Below, in pieces: positions 8,731 through 17,256 of a stretch of 64,000 bases of DNA; positions within the stretch are counted from its first letter, which is position 1, and each line of letters starts with the position of its first letter. The stretch spans positions 1,503,662 to 1,567,661 of the forward strand of contig NZ_KK211189.1 of assembly GCF_000620845.1 (NCBI RefSeq), read 5' to 3'. Position numbers and translations under genes: made by a program. The notes under the pieces are model-generated. The model was not told the origin of the DNA, made no database searches, and saw only the letters and a program-made list of their open reading frames with translations. The DNA comes from Exiguobacterium marinum DSM 16307. GTDB taxonomy: Bacteria > Bacillota > Bacilli > Exiguobacteriales > Exiguobacteriaceae.

Positions 8731-10374
8731 GTGGAATACAATTTGCAAGAAATGTTATTCATGTTTTTTGGAGGTCTAGGGATCTTCCTCTTCGGGATCA
8801 AATCGATGGGAGACGGACTCCAAAAGTCTGCAGGGAATCGCCTGCGAGACATCCTTGATAAGTATACAACGAATCCTTTCCTTGGTGTACTCGCCGGGAT
8901 TATCGTTACAGTATTGATTCAATCTTCTTCAGGTACTACCGTTATTACGGTCGGGCTGGTCAGTGCTGGCTTCATGACGCTTCGTCAAGCAATTGGAGTC
9001 ATCATGGGTGCAAACATCGGTACAACGGTCACGGCATTCATTATCGGATTCGATGTCGGTGAATATTCGCTTCCGATGATTGCAATCGGTGCAGTCCTGC
9101 TCTTCTTCTTTAAGAAAGAACGTTTTCAACACCTTGGACAAGTCATCTTTGGTCTTGGGGCACTTTTCTACGGTCTTGAGTTGATGGGAGACGGGATGCG
9201 TCCACTTCGTTCAAGTGAGTATTTCATCGACTTGACACAATCTATGAGTGACAATCCGTTCCTCGGAGTCATCGTCGGTACAGTATTTACTGTCATTGTA
9301 CAATCATCTTCCGCAACAATTGGTATCTTACAAGAGCTATATGCTGGAGGGTCAATCGACTTAGACGCCGCGCTTCCAGTATTGTTCGGTGATAACATCG
9401 GAACAACAATCACAGCGATTCTCGCATCAATCGGTGCTTCAGTTGCCGCACGACGTGCAGCAGCAGCGCACGTCATCTTCAACTTGATTGGTACGACAAT
9501 CTTCATGATTTTGTTAATTCCTTTTACAAATTATATCTATTGGATTACAGACTTCTTAGCAATTGAAGACAAGATGCAAATTGCATTCGCACACGGTACG
9601 TTCAACTTTGCCAATACGTTCATTCAGTTCTGGTTCATTGGTTCGATTGCTTGGCTCGTAACGAAAATGGTGCCTGGCGAAGATTCAATCGTTGACACGA
9701 AAGCGCAACACCTAGATCCAATCTTCATTCAACAGTCACCATCGATTGCCGTAGAACAAGCAAAATATGAAGTCATCCGCATGGGAGATTTCGCAAAACT
9801 TGGTCTTGATGAAGCGCGTAACTATTTGACTACAGGCGACAAAAAACACTCTGAAAAGTCAGCTCATATCGAAGAAGCGTTAAATTCGTTAAATGCCAAA
9901 ATTACTGATTATCTCGTGAAATTGGCCGCAGTTGATTTGACAGAACAAGAATCACAAGAGCACAAGACACTCATGCATGCAATCAACGACATCGAACGCA
10001 TTGGTGATCATGTTGAAAACATCATTGAGTTAATCGATTATAAGACAGCTACGAAAGTCACACTGTCGGCTGATGCTCAAAAAGAATTGACTGAAATGTA
10101 CGACCTCACACGTGAAACGCTAGAGAAATCACTTCAAACGTTGGCGAGCAGTGATATGGTCGAGGCACGTAAAGTCATTGAAATGGAAGCGAAGCTTGAT
10201 ATGCTCGAGCGTCAATTCCGTAAGAACCACGTCGTCCGCTTGAACAAAGGGACTTGTGATGGACAAGCAGGTATGTTCTTCGTTGATATGCTCTCAAACC
10301 TTGAGCGAATCGGTGACCATGCGATGAATATCACAGAAATCACACTAGAAGATGCAAACGAAGTAACCGTATAA
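8731..10374 (+). CDS. nptA: Na+/phosphate cotransporter with C-terminal PhoU domain
   Basis: This 547-residue protein of the PNaS family imports phosphate with sodium. Two inverted repeats of the transporter core are visible: GIIVTVLIQSSSGTTVITVGLVSAG near 60 and VGTVFTVIVQSSSATIGILQELYAGG near 190. Each carries the QSSS motif of the substrate and sodium site. From about residue 340 a cytoplasmic PhoU-like helical domain follows, with the repeated metal-binding signature IERIGDHVENI and LERIGDHAMNI. The start is GTG with AAAGGAG upstream. Together with pstSCAB-phoU at 15-20 kb it forms a local concentration of phosphate genes. A terminator follows. Confidence 0.9.
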   Translation: MEYNLQEMLFMFFGGLGIFLFGIKSMGDGLQKSAGNRLRDILDKYTTNPFLGVLAGIIVTVLIQSSSGTTVITVGLVSAGFMTLRQAIGVIMGANIGTTVTAFIIGFDVGEYSLPMIAIGAVLLFFFKKERFQHLGQVIFGLGALFYGLELMGDGMRPLRSSEYFIDLTQSMSDNPFLGVIVGTVFTVIVQSSSATIGILQELYAGGSIDLDAALPVLFGDNIGTTITAILASIGASVAARRAAAAHVIFNLIGTTIFMILLIPFTNYIYWITDFLAIEDKMQIAFAHGTFNFANTFIQFWFIGSIAWLVTKMVPGEDSIVDTKAQHLDPIFIQQSPSIAVEQAKYEVIRMGDFAKLGLDEARNYLTTGDKKHSEKSAHIEEALNSLNAKITDYLVKLAAVDLTEQESQEHKTLMHAINDIERIGDHVENIIELIDYKTATKVTLSADAQKELTEMYDLTRETLEKSLQTLASSDMVEARKVIEMEAKLDMLERQFRKNHVVRLNKGTCDGQAGMFFVDMLSNLERIGDHAMNITEITLEDANEVTV

Positions 10375-10381
10375 GAACTGG

Positions 10382-10413
10382 GCACTCCAAATGAATTTTT
10401 GGAGTGCTTTTTT
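10382..10413 (+). terminator. Terminator after nptA
   Basis: GCACTCCAAA pairs with TTTGGAGTGC, followed by six or more T. Confidence 0.85.
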
Positions 10414-10434
10414 CTGTTCGGTAAGGAATTTCCC

Positions 10435-10463
10435 TTGACACTCTAAAATATATTCAGTATATT
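10435..10463 (+). promoter_or_regulatory. Promoter of the tRNA pair
   Basis: A perfect -35 TTGACA at 10435-10440, 17 bases, and -10 TATATT at 10458-10463 stand 18 bases before the first tRNA. Confidence 0.85.
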
Positions 10464-10481
10464 ATTACTGTATAACAACAT

Positions 10482-10555
10482 GGCGGTGTAGCTCAGCTGG
10501 CTAGAGCGTACGGTTCATACCCGTGAGGTCGTGGGTTCGACTCCCTCCGCCGCTA
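10482..10555 (+). tRNA. tRNA-Met (anticodon CAT), elongator type
   Basis: A complete 74-base cloverleaf with anticodon loop TTCATAC. The acceptor arms GGCGGTG and CGCCGCT pair with G-T wobbles, and the discriminator is A. CCA is not encoded, since TTT follows. The T stem GTGGG/CCCTC carries one T-T mismatch at its second pair. The sequence resembles the Bacillus elongator tRNA-Met; the first acceptor pair is G-T rather than the mismatch of initiator tRNA. Confidence 0.9.
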
Positions 10556-10562
10556 TTTATAA

Positions 10563-10636
10563 GGACCCTTAGCTCAGCTGGTTAGAGCAGACGGCTCATA
10601 ACCGTCCGGTCGTAGGTTCAAGTCCTACAGGGTCCA
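10563..10636 (+). tRNA. tRNA-Ile2 (anticodon CAT, lysidine-modified type)
   Basis: A complete cloverleaf with acceptor GGACCCT/AGGGTCC, discriminator A and no encoded CCA. The anticodon loop is CTCATAA. The body matches the known bacterial tRNA-Ile(k2CAU) rather than tRNA-Met, so it should read AUA after TilS modification. Automatic tools may label it Met. It lies 7 bases after tRNA-Met and is probably cotranscribed with it. Confidence 0.85.
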
Positions 10637-10643
10637 TTTTCCG

Positions 10644-10674
10644 ACAACTTTCATTTTGTGAAAGTTGTTTTTTT
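10644..10674 (+). terminator. Terminator of the tRNA transcript
   Basis: ACAACTTTCA and TGAAAGTTGT form a 10-base-pair stem with a 5-base loop, followed by seven T. Confidence 0.9.
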
Positions 10675-10750
10675 GTTTTCAATCTAAAAATCGTGGGTAA
10701 ATACTCGTTAGCATTTTGTTTTTTGAAAAATATGAAATGAGGCGAACAAA

Positions 10751-12223
10751 ATGGAACGAAATCACACCATGATGCAGTTTTTTGAATGGCATGTTGAGGC
10801 AGACCAAAAACATTGGAAGCGATTAAAAGAGAGAGCAGAAGACTTAAATAAAGCTGGAATCACGGCCCTTTGGTTACCACCTGTTACGAAGGGACAAAGT
10901 GGCGAGGACACTGGTTATGGTGTTTATGACTTATACGATTTAGGAGAATTTAATCAAAAAGGGTCAATCGCCACGAAATATGGAACGAAACAAGAACTAC
11001 TCGAAGCAACAGCGTATTGTCAACAAGAGTTAGGTATGCAAATTTATATGGATGTGGTCATGAACCATAAAGCAGGCGCGGATGCAACCGAGAACTTTGA
11101 AGTATTAGAAGTCGATCCGAATGACCGAACAAAAGTATTGTCAGATGAGCCGTTTGAAATTGAAGGTTGGACGAAGTTTGATTATGAAGCCCGAGACGGG
11201 AAATATTCGAATTTCAAATGGGACTACACTCATTTTAACGGAACTGATTATGATGCGGCGACTGACCGTTCTGGTATTTACTTCATCGTTGGAGAGAATA
11301 AGCGGTGGAATGATAACGTTGATGACGAATTCGGTGTTTATGATTATCTCATGTTCGCAAATATCGATTATCACCACCCAGATGTGCGTGAGGAAGTGTT
11401 GAACTGGGGTAAATGGTTCATCGAGGAAACAAAATGTGACGGATTCCGTTTGGACGCAATTAAGCATATCAACTATGATTTTGTGAAAGAGTTCAGCCAA
11501 ACGATGCGAGAAGAGAAGGGGGATGAATTCTATTTAGTCGGGGAGTTTTGGAAATCAGACCTCGATGCGTGTCGAGCATTCCTTGATAACATCGATTATC
11601 ACGTCGACTTGTTCGATGTTCCCCTTCATTACAATTTGCATCGCGCATCGCAAGAAGGGGCTTCATTTGATATGCGAACGATTTTTGATGACACACTCGT
11701 TCAGTCACACCCCCTTCATGCGGTGACATTCGTGGATAATCACGATTCCCAGCCTGAGGAGGCGCTTGAATCGTGGGTAGAAGAATGGTTTAAACAAATC
11801 GCTTATGGTCTCGTCTTGCTTCGTAAAGATGGATATCCTTGTGTCTTCTATGGAGATTACTACGGTATTGACGGACCACACCCGACTGATGGCATGAAAC
11901 TTGCGATTGACACGCTCCTATATGCTCGTCGTGAAAAAGCTTACGGCGATCAGGACGATTACTTCGATGAGTCGAATGTCATTGGATGGGTTCGCCATGG
12001 GGCAGAAGAGATCGAACGTTCAGGATGCGCCGTTCTCATTTCAAATTCCGATGAGGCTGAAAAGAGAATGTTCGTTGGTGAAGAGCGCTCTGGAGAAACA
12101 TGGGTCGATTTGACGAATACCTTAGAGGACAAAATTGAGATTGATGATGAAGGATTTGGGGTATTTAAAGTGGCGGCGGGGTCTATTTCTGTCTGGGCGT
12201 TACCGGAAGAAGATGTCGAGTGA
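10751..12223 (+). CDS. Cytoplasmic alpha-amylase (GH13)
   Basis: This 490-residue glycoside hydrolase hydrolyses internal alpha-1,4 bonds of starch, glycogen or maltodextrin. It starts directly with the catalytic barrel (NHTMMQFFEWHVEADQKHWKRL) and has no signal peptide, so it acts inside the cell. Conserved regions are in order: region I MDVVMNHK (near 99), region II GFRLDAIKHI with the nucleophile Asp (near 232), region III FYLVGEFWKSD with the acid/base Glu (near 262) and region IV FVDNHDSQP with the transition-state Asp (near 328). The fold and motifs fit the GH13_5 group. It probably recycles internal glucans; the GH57 gene at 20.6 kb is a possible partner. The ribosome binding site is weak (GAGG). 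Confidence 0.9.
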   Translation: MERNHTMMQFFEWHVEADQKHWKRLKERAEDLNKAGITALWLPPVTKGQSGEDTGYGVYDLYDLGEFNQKGSIATKYGTKQELLEATAYCQQELGMQIYMDVVMNHKAGADATENFEVLEVDPNDRTKVLSDEPFEIEGWTKFDYEARDGKYSNFKWDYTHFNGTDYDAATDRSGIYFIVGENKRWNDNVDDEFGVYDYLMFANIDYHHPDVREEVLNWGKWFIEETKCDGFRLDAIKHINYDFVKEFSQTMREEKGDEFYLVGEFWKSDLDACRAFLDNIDYHVDLFDVPLHYNLHRASQEGASFDMRTIFDDTLVQSHPLHAVTFVDNHDSQPEEALESWVEEWFKQIAYGLVLLRKDGYPCVFYGDYYGIDGPHPTDGMKLAIDTLLYARREKAYGDQDDYFDESNVIGWVRHGAEEIERSGCAVLISNSDEAEKRMFVGEERSGETWVDLTNTLEDKIEIDDEGFGVFKVAAGSISVWALPEEDVE

Positions 12224-12307
12224 AGCATTAGAATTGAGTAGACCGTCACATATCTGTTACATTTAAGACGAACGTTGTTCAAAACACTTTTAAGGGGGAT
12301 TTTAGTA

Positions 12308-12916
12308 ATGGCTAAATTTGAATTACCAAAACTTGATTACGCATATGATGCACTCGAACCACACATTGATGCTCGCACGATGGAAATCCACCACACAAAA
12401 CATCACAACACTTACGTCACAAACGTAAACAATGCACTCGAAGGGAAAGATGTAGAGTACTCTTCACTCGAAGACTTACTCCAAAAAATCGATTCACTTC
12501 CTGCTGACATTCAAACTGCTGTCCGTAACAACGGTGGCGGTCATTGGAACCATTCATTCTTCTGGAAGCTCTTGAAGAAAAATGAGAATGGTACGCCGTC
12601 TGGAGACCTGGCTTCTGCAATCGACGAGTCGTTCGGTAGCTTTGACGCATTCAAAGACGAGTTCACAAAAGCTGCAACAACTCGCTTCGGTTCAGGCTGG
12701 GCATGGCTCGTCGTGAAAAACGGGAAACTTGAAGTGACGTCTACACCTAACCAAGACTCACCGATCATGGAAGGCGTCTCGCCAATTCTTGGCCTTGACG
12801 TTTGGGAACACGCTTACTACTTGAACTATCAAAACCGTCGTCCTGACTACATCAATGCATTCTTCCATGTCATCGACTGGGATTACGTTGCGAAATTGTA
12901 CGCTGACGCTAAATAA
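12308..12916 (+). CDS. sodA: Superoxide dismutase (Mn or Fe)
   Basis: This 202-residue enzyme disproportionates superoxide in the cytoplasm. It begins [21 protein letters not shown]. The metal ligands are visible: a His in MEIHHTKHH near 27, the His of NHSFFW near 82, and Asp and His in [20 protein letters not shown] near 165. The [11 protein letters not shown] and WEHAYY contexts fit the Mn-type of Bacilli, but Mn versus Fe cannot be settled by reading. I chose the ATG at 12308 because AAGGGGGAT lies 8 bases before it; the open frame from 12275 lacks a signal. Its place before pbp and pst matches B. subtilis. Confidence 0.95.
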   Translation: MAKFELPKLDYAYDALEPHIDARTMEIHHTKHHNTYVTNVNNALEGKDVEYSSLEDLLQKIDSLPADIQTAVRNNGGGHWNHSFFWKLLKKNENGTPSGDLASAIDESFGSFDAFKDEFTKAATTRFGSGWAWLVVKNGKLEVTSTPNQDSPIMEGVSPILGLDVWEHAYYLNYQNRRPDYINAFFHVIDWDYVAKLYADAK

Positions 12917-12925
12917 GTCGTTCTT

Positions 12926-12959
12926 ACCTGGGACTCTTACATGAGTCCCGGGTTTTTTT
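12926..12959 (+). terminator. Terminator after sodA
   Basis: ACCTGGGACTC pairs with GAGTCCCGGGT (one T-G wobble), followed by seven T. Confidence 0.9.
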
Positions 12960-13073
12960 GTGCTTTTCATTATTTTGTAAACAAATTATGATATAGTGAA
13001 AATCGGATAAAATGACAGGTTATGCTGTTCTATATAATATAGAAGGAATCGATTGTGGAAGGAGTTAACGGAC

Positions 13074-15137
13074 TTGGCTAAAAATCGTGTGAAAGTGCTG
13101 AAGAAACGGCGAAACCACTTACCGTTACGCTTGAATTTACTATTTTTTATCGTCTTCATTCTATTTGCGACTCTTATTTTTCGGTTAGGGGTCGTTCAAA
13201 TCGTGAACGGGGAATTGATTGCTCGAGAAGTACAGAAAACGGAGTCGAGTAAAATCAAGTATGAGGTACCGCGAGGAAAGATTTACGACCGTAACGGTCA
13301 AGTGCTTGCGGATACGATTTCGAATTACTCGGTCATGTATCGCCGCTCGCAAGTGACGAAAACGGATGAACGGTTAGATGTTGCAAAAAAATTGGCAGAG
13401 ATTGTCGATATTCCGAAAGAAGATCGTAAAATGACCGAGCGTGACCGCAAAGACTACTGGATTGCAACGAATCCGGAGTTAGCGCAAGAGCGCACTCAAT
13501 CCTTGTTGGAGGCGTTATCGGAAGAGAAACGGGCGGCATTGTCTAACCAAGACGTGGATCGCCTTTTGCTTGACTCGATCACAGAAGAAGAGATCACGTT
13601 TGATGATGCGACAGAAGAAATCATCGCCATCAAGCACAATATGGAAAGCGGCTATGCATTAGACCCACAGGTCATCAAAATCGGAGCAAGTCCGAAAGAG
13701 ATGGCGGTCATCGAAGAAAACCTAGAACGATTGCCAGGTGTTAGCGTTGAGCCATATTATCAACGTGACTATCCGTTCGATGAGACGTTCAAGAGCTTTT
13801 TAGGAAGTTACCGTCAAATACCGGCTGAGCAACGTGCTTCCTACCAAGCAAAAGGTTATGGGTTGAATGATCGGGTCGGAACATCTTATTTGGAACAACA
13901 ATATGAAGACGTCCTTCGTGGAACGCCAGCATACGATGTGTTCACGACTTACAAAGGGGAACCAGTCGGGGAACCGACACGAGTCAGCGGAAACCCAGGC
14001 AAAGATATCGTGTTATCAACGGACATCGAATTCCAAAAAGAAATCGACGAGATTTTGAAGAAGGCTATTCGAGCAGGACGTTCTGGAAGTCCTCACTTTG
14101 ATCGGGCTTTTGCTGTTGTCATGAATCCTCAAACGGGGGAGCTTCTTGCATTGTCAGGACAGGAACTTGATTTAGAGACGAACGAATTTAAGGACGTTTC
14201 GACCGGAACGGTGCTGCGTGCCAGCCAAATTGGGTCAACTATTAAAGGGGCGACAGTCGCCTATGGATTTGAAGAAGGTGTCGTCAAACCAGGTGAATAT
14301 ATTTATGATGCTCCGATTCGAATCGGGTCGTCCGTCAAAGCCTCATATCGGAACATGGGGAACATCAACGACTTAGATGCACTCGCAATGTCATCGAACA
14401 TCTATATGTTCCAAATAGCATTACGTTTGGCTGACTATTACTCGACAGGTCAAATCGTCGGAGAAAATGTCACACAAGCATTTGAAACGATGGAACATTA
14501 TTATAAACAGTTTGGCCTCGGAGTCGAGACTGGAATTGACTTACCGTTTGAATCTACCGGATTCCGTAGCATCCCGGACCGTGTCACACTTCTTATGGAT
14601 ATGTCGATCGGGCAGTATATTTCCTACACGCCGATTCAATTGGCACAGTATACGTCCGCTCTAGCAAATGGTGGTTATCGTGTACAACCGCACTTGCTTA
14701 AAGAAATCATTGAGCCTGGTTCGCTTGATGAAAATAACAAGCAAGTCGTCAGCACGTTCCAACCAAATGCGTTAAATAAAGTCGATATTCAAGATGAGTA
14801 CATTCAGCGAGTTCGCGAAGGATTTCGTCAAGGTGTTGAATCTTCATCAGGTTCATCTCGTATCTTGCAGCAGACAGGTATGACGGCTGCAGGTAAAACA
14901 GGTACAGCCCAGGCCATCGCTGAAGGTGAAGACGGTCAGGCGAAACGAAACGCCAGCGGGGAGCCGATTAAGACGCTGAACTCCAACCATGTTGGTTGGG
15001 CACCGTTTGATGACCCAGAAATTGCTTGGGCCATCATCATGCCTGGACTTGAGGCAGAGGGAATCAACACACGTGTCGCTCATGACATCATGAAAGCTTA
15101 CTTTGATTTAGAAGATGTGAATGCAATGCTTCAATGA
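13074..15137 (+). CDS. pbpA: Class B penicillin-binding protein (elongation transpeptidase)
   Basis: This protein of about 687 residues cross-links peptidoglycan outside the membrane. It has a basic cytoplasmic tail, one transmembrane anchor (LNLLFFIVFILFATLIFRLGVV) and a class B dimerisation domain with YEVPRGKIYDRNGQVLA. The transpeptidase domain carries SxxK as STIK near residue 390, SxN as SSN in AMSSNIYMF, and KTG in AAGKTGTAQA. This is the PBP2/PbpA-PbpH type used in side-wall synthesis. The start is uncertain: TTG at 13074 has GGAAGGAG 9 bases upstream, while TTG at 13053 has a weaker AGAAGGA. The position between sodA and pst equals that of B. subtilis pbpA. Confidence 0.88.
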   Translation: MAKNRVKVLKKRRNHLPLRLNLLFFIVFILFATLIFRLGVVQIVNGELIAREVQKTESSKIKYEVPRGKIYDRNGQVLADTISNYSVMYRRSQVTKTDERLDVAKKLAEIVDIPKEDRKMTERDRKDYWIATNPELAQERTQSLLEALSEEKRAALSNQDVDRLLLDSITEEEITFDDATEEIIAIKHNMESGYALDPQVIKIGASPKEMAVIEENLERLPGVSVEPYYQRDYPFDETFKSFLGSYRQIPAEQRASYQAKGYGLNDRVGTSYLEQQYEDVLRGTPAYDVFTTYKGEPVGEPTRVSGNPGKDIVLSTDIEFQKEIDEILKKAIRAGRSGSPHFDRAFAVVMNPQTGELLALSGQELDLETNEFKDVSTGTVLRASQIGSTIKGATVAYGFEEGVVKPGEYIYDAPIRIGSSVKASYRNMGNINDLDALAMSSNIYMFQIALRLADYYSTGQIVGENVTQAFETMEHYYKQFGLGVETGIDLPFESTGFRSIPDRVTLLMDMSIGQYISYTPIQLAQYTSALANGGYRVQPHLLKEIIEPGSLDENNKQVVSTFQPNALNKVDIQDEYIQRVREGFRQGVESSSGSSRILQQTGMTAAGKTGTAQAIAEGEDGQAKRNASGEPIKTLNSNHVGWAPFDDPEIAWAIIMPGLEAEGINTRVAHDIMKAYFDLEDVNAMLQ

Positions 15138-15167
15138 AAGGGGTCACTTCGGTGACTTCTTTTTTTG
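15138..15167 (+). terminator. Terminator after pbpA
   Basis: AAGGGGTCAC with GTGACTTCTT around a TTCG tetraloop, including G-T pairs, then a run of T. Confidence 0.8.
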
Positions 15168-15169
15168 TC

Positions 15170-15228
15170 TTTACAATTCTTTTACGTTCCGTTTATTTCT
15201 CGTTAATAGAAGTTCATTAGGATATTAA
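15170..15228 (+). promoter_or_regulatory. Pho box and promoter region of the pst operon
   Basis: Four hexamers stand exactly 11 bases apart: TTTACA (15170-15175), TTTACG (15181-15186), TTTATT (15192-15197) and TTAATA (15203-15208). This is the B. subtilis PhoP-binding arrangement of four TT(A/T/C)ACA direct repeats with 5-base spacers. A possible -10 (GATATT or TATTAA) lies at 15221-15228, about 12 bases after the last repeat. No -35 is evident, which fits a PhoP-activated promoter. Confidence 0.8.
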
Positions 15229-15290
15229 TTGTAGGACATAACAACAGATCCACAACAAAAATCAAAGCAAACTCAAGGAGGACGTCACAA

Positions 15291-16226
15291 ATGTCTTGGA
15301 TGAAAAAATCAGCTGTACTCGCTTCAATCACTTCGGTCGCACTCGTAGGTGCTGCCTGTGGGAATAATGAAGAAGGTGGAGCTGCTGAAGGCGATGCGCT
15401 CTCAGGAAAAGTCGTCATGGACGGATCGTCAACTGTATTCCCAATCATGGAAGCAGTCGCAGAAGAATATTCAGCCGAACAACCGGAAGTTGAAGTGACG
15501 GTCGGTGTCTCTGGTACAGGTGGGGGCTTCAAACGTTTCGTGACGGGAGAGACAGACTTCTCAAACGCATCACGTGAAATCAAAGATGAAGAAGCAGCTG
15601 AAGCTGAGAAAAATGGTGTGGAATTCACACAACTTTCAGTCGCGCTTGATGGTCTATCACTCGTTGTAAACCCGGCAAACGACTGGGCACAAGATATCAC
15701 GATTGAAGAATTGAAAAAAATGTGGACAGACACAAGCGTGAAAACGTGGAAAGATGTTCGCTCTGACTGGCCAGATGAAGAGATTTCATTCTTCGCACCA
15801 GGTAAGGATTCAGGTACGTATGATTTCTTCGACGAAAAAGTTCTTGATGAAGTCGATATTCGCCAAGACGCACAATTGTCGGAAGATGACAACGTACTCG
15901 TAACGGGTGTCGCAGGGACGGAAGGTGCAATCGGATTCTTCGGATTCGCTTACTACCTTGAAAACCAAGATACACTCCGTGCATTGAAAGTTGAAGGTGT
16001 AGAACCGACACACGATACAATCAACGATTTGTCATACCCGCTCTCACGTGAAATCTTCACGTACGTCAACAACGCATCATTGAAAGATAAAGAGCAAGTG
16101 GCTGATTTCGCACGCTTCATGAACGAAAACGCTGCTGATCTATCTGAAGAAGTTGGTTACGTGAAAATGGAGCAAGAACGTTACGATGAGAATATGAAAA
16201 TGATTGATGAGATTGCTGGCGAATAA
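15291..16226 (+). CDS. pstS: Phosphate ABC transporter substrate-binding lipoprotein
   Basis: This 311-residue protein captures phosphate outside the cell for the Pst importer. It has a lipoprotein signal peptide with lipobox VGAAC, so Cys at about residue 23 would be lipidated. The mature part starts with an acidic linker and then VVMDGSSTVFPIMEAVAEEY, the phosphate-binding P-loop of PstS. GVSGTGGGFKRFVTGETDFSNASR and the later FFAPGKDSGTYDFF supply further ligands. The ribosome binding site AAGGAGG is strong. It is the first gene of pstSCAB-phoU and is followed by an intercistronic hairpin that may set its higher expression. Confidence 0.95.
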   Translation: MSWMKKSAVLASITSVALVGAACGNNEEGGAAEGDALSGKVVMDGSSTVFPIMEAVAEEYSAEQPEVEVTVGVSGTGGGFKRFVTGETDFSNASREIKDEEAAEAEKNGVEFTQLSVALDGLSLVVNPANDWAQDITIEELKKMWTDTSVKTWKDVRSDWPDEEISFFAPGKDSGTYDFFDEKVLDEVDIRQDAQLSEDDNVLVTGVAGTEGAIGFFGFAYYLENQDTLRALKVEGVEPTHDTINDLSYPLSREIFTYVNNASLKDKEQVADFARFMNENAADLSEEVGYVKMEQERYDENMKMIDEIAGE

Positions 16227-16236
16227 TAATGACAGA

Positions 16237-16272
16237 TGGCAGAAGGTGAGAGCTACTCTCGCCTTCTCGCCA
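16237..16272 (+). promoter_or_regulatory. Intercistronic hairpin between pstS and pstC
   Basis: TGGC, GAAGG and GAGAG pair with CTCTC, CCTTC and GCCA around a CTA loop, with small bulges. There is no T-run, so it looks like an mRNA-stabilising or processing hairpin rather than a full terminator. In B. subtilis the pst mRNA is known to be processed after the first gene; that it also happens here is inference. Confidence 0.6.
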
Positions 16273-16310
16273 TGCTTTCTAGTATGAAGAGGTAGGGAGC
16301 GATACACGAG

Positions 16311-17255
16311 ATGAACGAACAAAACAAAGAGCTCTCGATTCGAGAGATGATACATCAAAATAAACAAAAGAAACTCAGTACGACGAACGTGTTTGATAAA
16401 ATCATGCCGTTCTTATTATTCTTGAGCGCATTCGTATCAGTCGTCACGACAATCGGTATAGCGTTCACGCTTGGTTTTGAACTGTTCAAGTTCTTTGAAC
16501 GAGTGCCTGTCGCTGAATTTTTAGGGACGACAGAGTGGTACCCGCTTAGTGCAGATCAGCGCTTCGGGGTATGGGCACTTGTGATGGGGACACTCCAAAT
16601 TACTGTAATTGCGATGCTTGTTGCGGTCCCGCTCGGGTTGGCGTCAGCGATTTATTTAAGTGAGTACGCCTCAGAGCGAGCACGCCGGGTGTTAAAGCCG
16701 ATTTTAGAAGTGTTGGCCGGTGTACCGACCATCGTCTTCGGCTTCTTCGCCTTATCATTCATCACACCAATTTTGCAATCACTTATTCCAGGACTTCAAA
16801 TTTACAACGCTCTAAGCCCGGGGATTGTAGTCGGAATCATGATTATTCCGATGATTGCTTCCATCTCTGAAGATGCGATGAGTGCTGTTCCGAAGAAGAT
16901 TCGAGATGGTGCGCTCGGTTTAGGTGCGACACGTCTTGAAGTGGCGACGAAAGTCGTCATGCCTGCAGCTACGTCAGGAATCATTGCCTCGATCGTTCTT
17001 GGAATGAGTCGTGCGATTGGTGAGACGATGATTGTGACCATTGCTGGTGGTTCGCAGCCAAACTTTGAGTTCAATCCGCTCAATGCGATTCAAACGATGA
17101 CAGCTTACATCGTTCAAATCGCTAAAGGTGATGCAGGGTACGGCACAATTGAATATTACAGTATCTATGCGGTCGGTGCGTTGTTGTTCGTCTTCACACT
17201 ATTGATGAACCTATTCGCAAACTGGGTGACGCGCCGCTTCAGAGAGGAGTACTAA
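16311..17255 (+). CDS. pstC: Phosphate ABC transporter permease
   Basis: This 314-residue membrane protein forms half of the Pst phosphate channel. After a charged cytoplasmic tail there are about six transmembrane segments. The ABC permease EAA-type loop is visible at AVPKKIRDGALGLGATRLEVATKVVMPAATSGIIAS, followed by RAIGETMIVTIAGG, a phosphate-permease signature. Its longer N-terminus, compared with PstA, and its position as first permease support the PstC label. GGGAG stands before the ATG. The pstA start follows its stop by one base. Confidence 0.92.
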   Translation: MNEQNKELSIREMIHQNKQKKLSTTNVFDKIMPFLLFLSAFVSVVTTIGIAFTLGFELFKFFERVPVAEFLGTTEWYPLSADQRFGVWALVMGTLQITVIAMLVAVPLGLASAIYLSEYASERARRVLKPILEVLAGVPTIVFGFFALSFITPILQSLIPGLQIYNALSPGIVVGIMIIPMIASISEDAMSAVPKKIRDGALGLGATRLEVATKVVMPAATSGIIASIVLGMSRAIGETMIVTIAGGSQPNFEFNPLNAIQTMTAYIVQIAKGDAGYGTIEYYSIYAVGALLFVFTLLMNLFANWVTRRFREEY

Positions 17256-17256
17256 T

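Noticed and set aside
15203-15892. 229-codon open frame antisense to pstS
   Set aside because: It is a shadow of the pstS codon pattern: Ser- and Thr-rich low-complexity text, no ribosome binding site, and it covers the Pho box.
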